A stretch of 64,000 nt of DNA from assembly GCA_945867155.1 (NCBI GenBank), contig CAMBHL010000002.1, positions 1-64,000 on the forward strand, written 5' to 3'. A program made the translations under genes and the position numbers. Of the stretch, positions 7,383-14,108 are shown one piece after another (positions within the stretch are counted from its first letter, which is position 1; each line of letters opens with the position of its first letter). Below the pieces are notes generated by a model. That model saw nothing but the letters and a program-made list of their open reading frames with translations. It did not search any database and was not told the DNA's origin. Source of the DNA: an uncultured Eubacteriaceae bacterium (GTDB taxonomy: Bacteria > Bacillota > Clostridia > Eubacteriales > Eubacteriaceae).

Positions 7383-8234
7383 ATGACCATCAAGAGAAAA
7401 ATCACAAAAACCGTGCGGGACGTCGCGTCGGTCCTCGCACTTTTAATTGCCAGCCGGCTCATCGGCGTGTACTGGCCGAAGACCCTGCAGGCCAATTTTT
7501 CGGCGACCCTGGCTCACATGATTTGGGGACCTTTGGTGTACCTCGCTTTGGTCCTCGTCGGCTTTTATTTTTTGAACAAATATGTCTTTCACGACCGGTT
7601 CCGGCTCATCGGCTTTCCGCCGAGAATCTGCAGCCGGTACTTCACCTGGGGCGCCGCCCTCGTTGGGATGTTTTACACTGGCACTTTGGCGACTGGCGTC
7701 CGGCTGGTGCTGCCGTCGGTAAATGCCCAGGCCGCAGCTCAGATGGCCGTGTCGATTTTTGACACGGCGATGATCGCGCCCCTGGTGGAAGAACTGGTGT
7801 TCCGGGGTGTGATTCTGCCCCGGATTTCCAAGCGCCACGGCATTTGGAAAGGGATTCTCATTTCGTCCGTCCTGTTCGGCGCCGCCCACATGATGAACGG
7901 GCAGATGGACGCTGCGAGCGCAGTCCAGACGGTGGTGAACATCACCTTGATCGGCATTTTTCTGAGCCTGCTTTGCCTGAAAGAAAAGTCGATCTGGGCC
8001 AGCTTCACCGTTCACGCCATGAACAACCTCATCGAAATTCTGCTCCCGATGAATACCAGCGTCCAGCACGACTGGCCGGTGAATCTCGTGCTGACCAGCT
8101 CCCGCCGGTTTGTCACCGGGGGCGCCTATGGCACCGACACCAACGGGATTTACATGCTCGCGGCGATGGTGATGATTCTGTGGATTCTGGGCCGCTCCCA
8201 ATCCCTGCGCCAGGCCATGGGCTTTAACGTCTGA
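7383..8234 (+). CDS. CPBP-family intramembrane metalloprotease (CaaX protease/Abi type)
   Basis: The 283-residue membrane protein has about seven hydrophobic segments and the three conserved CPBP motifs: EELVFRG (Glu-Glu and Arg), the FGAAHMMNG His/Asn pair, and VHAMNN near the end. These form the intramembrane metal site of Rce1-like proteases. Such bacterial proteins process small peptides or protect against self-made bacteriocins. A ribosome site (GGAGG) lies just upstream of the ATG. It stands alone between two degraded stretches, so no partner is suggested. Confidence 0.87.
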   Translation: MTIKRKITKTVRDVASVLALLIASRLIGVYWPKTLQANFSATLAHMIWGPLVYLALVLVGFYFLNKYVFHDRFRLIGFPPRICSRYFTWGAALVGMFYTGTLATGVRLVLPSVNAQAAAQMAVSIFDTAMIAPLVEELVFRGVILPRISKRHGIWKGILISSVLFGAAHMMNGQMDAASAVQTVVNITLIGIFLSLLCLKEKSIWASFTVHAMNNLIEILLPMNTSVQHDWPVNLVLTSSRRFVTGGAYGTDTNGIYMLAAMVMILWILGRSQSLRQAMGFNV

Positions 8235-8333
8235 TCTTCGGATCAGGCGTTATTTTATTGTAAAGAAGGGCATTTATCGTACGGGAGCATGATATAAAAC
8301 GATATCTTAAGTGAATCAATAAGGGGGGATACG

Positions 8334-8543
8334 TTGGTCAAAGCAGAATTACGCTACAATCCGTACGCCTTGAAGACGGAGGTCCGCTTCAACGGCCGGA
8401 AACCGAGGATCAACAGCCTCGTGGAAAAATACATCGGCGGCAGCCTGGAGGATTGGATCGACAAGGTTCCGGGCATCTTTGCGGGAGAGATGAACGGCTA
8501 TGGGTTTGAAGCGGTCTGGCATCAGATGCGCCTGACGTTTTAA
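8334..8543 (+). pseudogene. N-terminal remnant of a larger protein
   Basis: TTG at 8334 behind a strong G-rich site (AAGGGGGGA) opens a 69-residue reading with KAELRYNPYALKTEVRFNG and SLVEKYIGG. This resembles the shared N-terminus of a family of larger Bacillota proteins, but nothing after MRLTF fits. The gene looks cut after about 65 residues. The family name is not certain. Confidence 0.45.
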
Positions 8544-8547
8544 GCCC

Positions 8548-8697
8548 CTGACCCTTATTGCAGTCTGCGGCCTGATCCTCGCCGCCCTCGGCTTTATCGG
8601 CATGGCCGTCGGCGGAAATTTTGAAGCCTTTGTTCAAGGCATGACGCCGGGGGTCACCGCCGGGCTGTCCGTGCTGATTTTGATTTTGTTGATGTAA
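8548..8697 (+). pseudogene. C-terminal membrane-segment remnant
   Basis: In the frame just after the previous stop, 49 residues without a start codon read as two hydrophobic helices (LTLIAVCGLILAALGFIGMA and GLSVLILILLM) joined by a short loop and end at TAA 8695-8697. This looks like the tail of a lost membrane protein, so 8334-8697 is a head-to-tail deletion scar. Confidence 0.4.
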
Positions 8698-8710
8698 TAG
8701 ATTTGGACTG

Positions 8711-8737
8711 CCGCTCCGAAGGGGGCGGTTTTTTTGT
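8711..8737 (+). terminator. Probable terminator
   Basis: CCGCTCC (8711-8717) pairs with GGGGCGG (one G-T pair), followed by TTTTTTT. It would end transcription of the lost membrane gene. Confidence 0.6.
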
Positions 8738-8796
8738 GTTCGGCAGTATGCTATAATCATCATTATGAGGACGTTCTCACAACAGGAGGAAAAGGT

Positions 8797-10137
8797 ATGA
8801 AAGACGATACCGCGAAAATCGAACAGCGTATCGAAAACATGAAGCAGATTTACGAAAAGGCCGGGGCACTCATCGACAAGCTGTCTGATGCCATTCCGGA
8901 CAAGACCCGGGTGATGATTAAGGATAAAATTCTCGGGGACGCGGAGCTGAAAGCCCTCATGGCCGGGCTTGACGCCCACCGGCCGCCGCGGATTTTTACA
9001 GTGGGGCGCACCGGCGTCGGCAAGAGCAGCCTCATCAACGCCCTGTGCGGCGCCTACGTGGCGCGGGTCAGCGACACGAAGAGCTGCACGGAAACGGCCA
9101 CGCCCTACTCGTGCCGGGACGGGGACCGGGTGCTCATGGAACTCCTGGACACCCGGGGCATCGCCGAATCGGATACCGTGAATCCCGACGAAAGCGCGGA
9201 AGCCCAGCTCACCGATCAGGTGAAGGCTTTTGAGCCGGACGTCGCGATTTTGATGCTGAACTGCACCCACCGGGACGACGTCGATTCGGACGTCCGGTTC
9301 CTGAAGCAGCTGGCGGAAGCTTACGAAGCTGCGAACGGCACGCCCCTGCCTGTCGTGGCCGTCGTGAACAAATGCGACGAAATGGCACCGTCGCGGATCA
9401 AGACGCCGGCAGACTATCCCCAGCGGAAAATCGACAAGATCGAAGAACAGGTGCGGCATTACAAAAAGATCATCGTTGAAAATGGGCTGAAAATCCAGAG
9501 CATCGTCGGCGTGTCGTCCCTCATCGACTGGCAGACTCCGGACGGCGAGGAAGTGGATGTGGAAAGCATCGACAATCTGCCCGAAGCAGATATCGCTCAG
9601 CTCCAGATCGCCTTCGACGGCCGCTGGCATATCGACGAACTCTTCGACAAGCTTGAAGATGCGATGGCCGACGCGGAGGCTCAGATGGGACTCAAAATGG
9701 CGGCGCGGCTTCAGGACGTCGTCGGCCGTCTCGCCGACCACCTGACTCATATTTTCTCGGGCATTTCGGCAACCGTCGCTCTGACGCCCATCCCGATTTC
9801 GGACATCTACATCCTGCTCATTCTTCAGGCCGTGCTCGTCAGCCTTATCGCGTCTCTGAGCGGCCGGGACATTTCTCTGGAAACGGCGAAGGAATTCATT
9901 TTGAGCATGGGCGGTGTCGCCGGCGCCGGCTACGCGTTCCGCCTCGCCGCCCAGCAGGCCGTTAAGCTGTTTAACGGCGTGTTCCCCGGCTCCGGCTCGG
10001 CCATCAGCTCGGGCATCGCCGCCTTCGGCACCTCGGCCATCGGCAAGGCGGCCGTCGCCCATTACATCGACGGGAAAGACATCAAAGAAGCGAAGAAATT
10101 ATTTAAGAACGAGAAAAAGAAGGGGAACAAAGCATGA
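8797..10137 (+). CDS. Era/EngA-like GTPase with C-terminal YcjF/DUF697-like domain
   Basis: The 446-residue protein has a G domain (about residues 55-240) with G1 GRTGVGKSS, G3 DTRG and G4 NKCD, after a helical N-terminal region. The C-terminal part (about 300-420) has glycine- and alanine-rich amphipathic or membrane-associated helices including TPIPISDIYILLILQA, typical of DUF697-type GTPases. It probably acts at the membrane in stress or envelope control, though the family is not well characterised. Start chosen at ATG 8797 behind AGGAGG; a TATAAT lies at 8752-8757. It overlaps the next gene by 4 bases. Confidence 0.8.
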   Translation: MKDDTAKIEQRIENMKQIYEKAGALIDKLSDAIPDKTRVMIKDKILGDAELKALMAGLDAHRPPRIFTVGRTGVGKSSLINALCGAYVARVSDTKSCTETATPYSCRDGDRVLMELLDTRGIAESDTVNPDESAEAQLTDQVKAFEPDVAILMLNCTHRDDVDSDVRFLKQLAEAYEAANGTPLPVVAVVNKCDEMAPSRIKTPADYPQRKIDKIEEQVRHYKKIIVENGLKIQSIVGVSSLIDWQTPDGEEVDVESIDNLPEADIAQLQIAFDGRWHIDELFDKLEDAMADAEAQMGLKMAARLQDVVGRLADHLTHIFSGISATVALTPIPISDIYILLILQAVLVSLIASLSGRDISLETAKEFILSMGGVAGAGYAFRLAAQQAVKLFNGVFPGSGSAISSGIAAFGTSAIGKAAVAHYIDGKDIKEAKKLFKNEKKKGNKA

Positions 10138-10709
10138 TCGAAATCCGTGACGCGGTGCTGGAAGATGCGCCGTGCCTTCTTGAAATATACGACCATTACG
10201 TCAAACTCACGGCCATTACGTTCGAATACGAGACCCCGAGCGTTGAAGCCTTCCGGGAACGGATGCGCCGGACGATGCAGCGCTACCCCTATCTCGTGAT
10301 TCTCCAGGACGGCGTGATTCAGGGCTACGCCTACGCAGGGCCCTTTGTCGACCGAGCGGCCTACGACTGGGGCTGCGAGCTGACGATTTACCTCGCCCCC
10401 AATGTCAGAAAATGCGGTCTGGGCCGCCAACTCTACACGGCGCTGGCGTCAGCTCTGAAGGCGATGGGGATCTTAAACCTCTACGCGTGCATCGCCTATC
10501 CTGAAAAAGACGACGAGTATTTAACTCACAACAGCGTCCAGTTTCACCGCCACCTGGGCTTCCGTATCGTCGGCGACTTCAAACAGTGCGGCTGCAAATT
10601 TGGCCGTTGGTACCACATGGTCTGGATGGAAAAAGACGTCGGTGAACACCGGGAAAACCAGCCGCCGGTTGTGCCTTATCCGGAGTTGAAGGAAAAAGTA
10701 AAATCATAA
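10134..10709 (+). CDS. GNAT acetyltransferase, phosphinothricin/methionine-sulfoximine N-acetyltransferase type
   Basis: The 191-residue protein follows the Pat/Bar/MddA pattern: MIEIRDAVLEDAP, the TAITFEYETPS loop, YLVILQDG, GYAYAGPF, the acetyl-CoA loop NVRKCGLGRQLY, then VQFHRHLGFR and the WYHMVWMEK close. These enzymes acetylate the amino group of phosphinothricin or methionine sulfoximine. ATG overlaps the GTPase stop by 4 bases. A shared bidirectional terminator follows. Confidence 0.85.
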   Translation: MIEIRDAVLEDAPCLLEIYDHYVKLTAITFEYETPSVEAFRERMRRTMQRYPYLVILQDGVIQGYAYAGPFVDRAAYDWGCELTIYLAPNVRKCGLGRQLYTALASALKAMGILNLYACIAYPEKDDEYLTHNSVQFHRHLGFRIVGDFKQCGCKFGRWYHMVWMEKDVGEHRENQPPVVPYPELKEKVKS

Positions 10710-10715
10710 ATCATC

Positions 10716-10757
10716 AAAAAAGAGACCTGTGTTTGACGCACAGGTCTCTTTTTTTGC
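10716..10757. terminator. Bidirectional terminator between convergent genes
   Basis: AGAGACCTG (10721-10729) pairs with CAGGTCTCT (10741-10749), with an A run on the left and a T run on the right. It serves the GNAT gene on the plus strand and the sortase gene on the minus strand. Confidence 0.9.
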
Positions 10758-10761
10758 GGTA

Positions 10762-11613
10762 TTATGCTTTTCGGCTCTTTTTCACTTTCCGGTAAATCAG
10801 AATGGCGGCGAGGACGGCCAGGGCGATGGCCATGAACAGCGGCCACCAGCGGTCCCAATCGAAGCCGTCCTTGATCGGCGTGTAAGGGATGCGGTGTCCC
10901 CGGACGAGGAGCCGGTGGGTGTTGACCCCGTAAGGGGTGCAGGTGAGCAGGGTCACGAGGTCCATTCCGGGGACGATGTTCAGGGCCGACACCTTATCGG
11001 GCTTCACGACCTTGATTTGGTCGACCGCGTAGGCGTGGGTTTCTCCGACGACGGTGATGTAAAAATGGTCGCCCTTCTTCATTTTGTCCAGATCGGTGAA
11101 CAGCTTTGCCGAGGGCAGACCCCGATGGGCGGCGAGAACCGCGTGGGTTGAGGGGCCGCCGACGGGCAGGCTCGTGCCCTGGACGTGGCCGACGCCTTTT
11201 TTCAGGACCTTGTCGCTGGTGCCGTGGTAGACAGCCAGGCGCAGATGAATCTTTGGAATGCGCAGGTAGCCCATGATTTCATCCCCGGCGGGGTTGAGCA
11301 GGGTGTCGTAGGGATGATGGAGCACGTAGTGGTTGTTTTTGTCGAACACATCGTCTTCGATGCTGTTGACGGTGTGCTCCGCGTTGTATGCCCGGGCTTC
11401 GCCGAGGATTTTCTGCCGCCTTGCTTTGGAGAGCTTGTGCACTTTGGCCTGGTAGCCCGCGATGGCGACGGCGTTCTGGTGGCGGTTGACGGCGTTGCTG
11501 ACCGCCGGATACAAAAATATGCTGAGACCGGCGAGAAAAATAATCAGGATCAGCACGTTGACCGCTTTATTTTTTTTGTTGGATTTGGATGATTTTGGGG
11601 TTGGAGAAGTCAT
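10762..11613 (-). CDS. Class C (pilus) sortase
   Basis: The 283-residue transpeptidase polymerises pilin subunits outside the membrane. It has an N-terminal membrane segment (about 19-36), an extracellular catalytic domain with His163 (AAHRG), Cys225 (TLLTCTP) and Arg234 (THRLLVRG), and a second hydrophobic segment near the C-terminus (about 258-275) ending in a basic tail, the topology of class C enzymes. A lid-like HHPYDTLLNP stretch precedes the barrel. ATG at 11613 is preferred over the TTG at 11634, which would give only a longer N-terminus. It is the last gene of a pilus locus. Confidence 0.93.
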   Translation of the reverse strand: MTSPTPKSSKSNKKNKAVNVLILIIFLAGLSIFLYPAVSNAVNRHQNAVAIAGYQAKVHKLSKARRQKILGEARAYNAEHTVNSIEDDVFDKNNHYVLHHPYDTLLNPAGDEIMGYLRIPKIHLRLAVYHGTSDKVLKKGVGHVQGTSLPVGGPSTHAVLAAHRGLPSAKLFTDLDKMKKGDHFYITVVGETHAYAVDQIKVVKPDKVSALNIVPGMDLVTLLTCTPYGVNTHRLLVRGHRIPYTPIKDGFDWDRWWPLFMAIALAVLAAILIYRKVKKSRKA

Positions 11614-11639
11614 AGGCCCTTTCAGTGAATGCAAATATA

Positions 11640-11666
11640 CAAAAAAAGCCGGAAGTCCGGCTTTTA
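11640..11666 (-). terminator. Terminator between the base pilin and sortase genes
   Basis: AGCCGGA/TCCGGCT stem; on the minus strand it is followed by a run of seven T. It lies between two pilus genes and should reduce read-through into the sortase. Confidence 0.75.
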
Positions 11667-12389
11667 TTCAGATTTGAGGCGGCGGGCGATGACGATCAGC
11701 GCCGCAGAGGCGATGAGGGCCGCGCCGACGAGTTCAAACAGCGTGGAGGGATCGCCGGTTTTCACCCGAGTCGTTTTGGTTTTGGCAGAGGTGCCGGGCG
11801 TGGTTTTCGCTTTGATTGTGGTTTTCGGGTAGACGACCGAATAGTAGTCCCATTCGGAATGGCCGTTGCCTTGATCCACTCCTTCTGGCACCATGGCGAG
11901 GAAGGGGTCGACCTTGTCGTAGGCCGCGGCCTGTCCCGAAGCGCCAGTCTGCACCACGAGGTACATCCCGTAGGGCAGGGCCGAGAACCGGACCGTGCCG
12001 TTGGCGTCCGTCGTGGCCTTGGCGGCCGGGGCGGCTTTCGCGGTCAGTTTCGCAAAGGCGGCTGCAGCGTCTTCGGAGCCCGAGGCGGAGAGGTGGTCGT
12101 AATCGACCGAATGGGCCTTAAAGGGCGCCACAGGCGTAAACACGGCCGCGTTGCCCGAGACGCTGAGGTCCGCCACCCGGTACAGGGTGAAGGCGGCGCC
12201 GGGGATCGCTTTCCGGGTCTTATTATCGTTGAAAATGAAGCGCAGTTCAAGGCTGGCCTTCTGGCCGCTCAAAGGCGGCACGTTGTTGACGGCGGCGTGA
12301 ACCGGAAAGGCGGTCAGACACACCGCTGCGAGCACAGCCGCCACTGCAGCGAAAAGGCGCCCTCTGCGGATAAAACTTCTGGTTTTCAT
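11664..12389 (-). CDS. Minor (base-type) pilin with CnaB domain and VKTGD sorting signal
   Basis: The 241-residue preprotein has a signal peptide ending at FPVHA, one SpaA/CnaB-like domain (GAAFTLYRV early and ALPYGMYLVVQT late), and a C-terminal cell-wall sorting signal: VKTGD, a hydrophobic stretch, then RRLKSE. Small pilins of this shape normally sit at the pilus base and are linked to peptidoglycan. ATG at 12389 is chosen because AAGGA lies 7 bases upstream; an ATG two codons earlier would be too close. The motif is VKTGD and not LPxTG, unlike the other two pilins. Confidence 0.85.
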   Translation of the reverse strand: MKTRSFIRRGRLFAAVAAVLAAVCLTAFPVHAAVNNVPPLSGQKASLELRFIFNDNKTRKAIPGAAFTLYRVADLSVSGNAAVFTPVAPFKAHSVDYDHLSASGSEDAAAAFAKLTAKAAPAAKATTDANGTVRFSALPYGMYLVVQTGASGQAAAYDKVDPFLAMVPEGVDQGNGHSEWDYYSVVYPKTTIKAKTTPGTSAKTKTTRVKTGDPSTLFELVGAALIASAALIVIARRLKSE

Positions 12390-12415
12390 GGGCATTTCCT
12401 TATAAATACGATGAC

Positions 12416-12442
12416 AAAAGAGCGGGCACGCGGCCCGCTCTG
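12416..12442 (-). terminator. Terminator after the major pilin gene
   Basis: GAGCGGG (12420-12426) and CCCGCTC (12434-12440) form a strong stem followed on the minus strand by a short T run. Placed right after the backbone pilin, it would favour backbone mRNA over the downstream genes. Confidence 0.7.
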
Positions 12443-12466
12443 CAGAACAACAAGTCAGTTCAGGCG

Positions 12467-13975
12467 TTAGGCCTGGTTTTTACGGTTTTTGGTGTAGAGC
12501 ACCACAGCGAGAGCGACGAGTGCGCCGCCGGCGATGAGGTAGAAGAAGATCCCTGCGCCGCCAGTTGAAGGCAGTCCGCCTGATTTTGCATCGTTGAACA
12601 GGGACGTCTTGTTGTCTGCGTTAGCGTTGGCCGCTGCGACGGTCTTGGTGTCGCCGTTGTAAGTCGCGGTGTAGGTGTTGGTGTTGGTCCCGTTAATGGT
12701 GATCTTATAGCTGGCCAGGGTGCCGTCTGTGTTTAAGGTCGCTTCGATCTTGACTGGCACTGCTGTGGTGTCGAGCTTGTAGCCTGCTGGCGCTTTCGTT
12801 TCTTTCAAAGTGTATTCCCCAGCGTCGAGACCGGTGATCTTCATGAGACCGTTGGCGTCCGTGGTGACGGTCTTGGTGACCTTGCCATCTTGACTGGTCA
12901 GGGTGAATTCTGCGCCCTGGAGCGGATTCTTGACTGTGGTCATTTCGCCGTATTTGGTTGCTGTGATGAGATCACCCTTCTGATCAACGCCGACTTTGAC
13001 GATATCCTTGGTCTGTTCGGAGTTTTCACCGTTGATGTCCCCGTCGATGTCGAAGGTGTACTGATGGGTATGTTTTTCAACGGTCTTGGTGTTGTCCGAG
13101 GTGTTTGGGTTGTTGGAATAGGTGACTTTGACGTCGTTCGGGTTGTCGGCGAAGCCGCGGGCTGCCGATGAATCCAAAGTCGCGGCGTAGGTGATCGTGA
13201 CGTTCTTCGCATTGCCGTTGGTCAGGAAGTCTTTTTTAAAGGTCACGGTGAAGGATTTGTCGGTTTTTTCAATCGTGTAATCATCTGTGGTTGCGCCGTT
13301 GACGGTGATGTCCCCGGACAGGGTCATGTTTGTCAGGGTATCGGCGACGGTGTAGGTCGCGTTGGTGTATTCTGTGCCGTAGTTCGGAATGGTCGGGGTG
13401 ATTTTGAAGGTCACTTTGTCCTCAGGCGCCAGGGTGACGCCTTTGTTGTTAGCGGGGTCTTCGCCGTTCTTCTTCGTGATGACTTTGTCGACACCGGGCT
13501 GGGTCTTTTTGGCGTCAGCCGTGGTTTTGCCCAAAGTTTCGGTGCCGTTGTCGCCGTTGTAGTCCGCGCTGACGAGCATCGGGCTGTAGACGTAGTTCGC
13601 GTTGGGGCCGTTGGTGACGAGCACGAGATAGGAGCCGGCTGCCGGTGCGGTGGCGGTGTAGTCGCCATTAGATTCCTTAAAGTCGACAGTTTGTAAGTTC
13701 AGACCTTTGACCTGGCCGGCGATCTTGTTCAATTCCGCGGCGGTCGGTTTTTCAGGATTGTTGATACTAATTTTGCTGTTGGCGACGACCCAGTTGCCGC
13801 TGCCGTCGTCTTTGACGATCTGGTAGCCGGTGACGGTATTGCCGGCTTCAACGCCTTGGACCGTCAAAGTCGTATCAAAGCTGGCCGCGTGGACAGGGAT
13901 GGCGGAAAACGCCATGAGGGCCGCGAACAAAAACGCGAGCAGGACGATTCCCGACTTTCGAATGGTTTGTTGCAT
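12467..13975 (-). CDS. Major (backbone) pilin, SpaA/FimA type
   Basis: The 502-residue preprotein has a signal peptide (cleavage after IPVHA), an N-terminal pilin domain, a middle domain (about 170-330) with the lysine-containing stretch GVDKVITKKNG that could supply the pilin lysine, and a C-terminal CnaB domain with the isopeptide-associated E-box GEYTLKETKAPAGYK. It ends with LPSTGG, a hydrophobic segment and KNRKNQA. Sortase C would join the LPST threonine of one subunit to a lysine of the next. The start is ATG 13975 with AAGGAGA upstream; a longer frame begins at 14011 but lacks a site. Confidence 0.93.
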   Translation of the reverse strand: MQQTIRKSGIVLLAFLFAALMAFSAIPVHAASFDTTLTVQGVEAGNTVTGYQIVKDDGSGNWVVANSKISINNPEKPTAAELNKIAGQVKGLNLQTVDFKESNGDYTATAPAAGSYLVLVTNGPNANYVYSPMLVSADYNGDNGTETLGKTTADAKKTQPGVDKVITKKNGEDPANNKGVTLAPEDKVTFKITPTIPNYGTEYTNATYTVADTLTNMTLSGDITVNGATTDDYTIEKTDKSFTVTFKKDFLTNGNAKNVTITYAATLDSSAARGFADNPNDVKVTYSNNPNTSDNTKTVEKHTHQYTFDIDGDINGENSEQTKDIVKVGVDQKGDLITATKYGEMTTVKNPLQGAEFTLTSQDGKVTKTVTTDANGLMKITGLDAGEYTLKETKAPAGYKLDTTAVPVKIEATLNTDGTLASYKITINGTNTNTYTATYNGDTKTVAAANANADNKTSLFNDAKSGGLPSTGGAGIFFYLIAGGALVALAVVLYTKNRKNQA

Positions 13976-14108
13976 GATTTTCTCCTTTTTTTCTTTATAA
14001 TATTTAAACAAATAATACGACGTGTTGCTCTGCTTGATTGTTGTTTTTGGATGATGATATAAGCGTTGTTTTGGGCATTCCCCCTTTAAAATGGATTTCT
14101 CTATCAGA

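Noticed and set aside
8410-10062. 550-residue ORF on the minus strand
   Set aside because: It runs opposite the GTPase gene, is His/Arg/Asp-rich and has no domain; typical antisense shadow in GC-rich codons.
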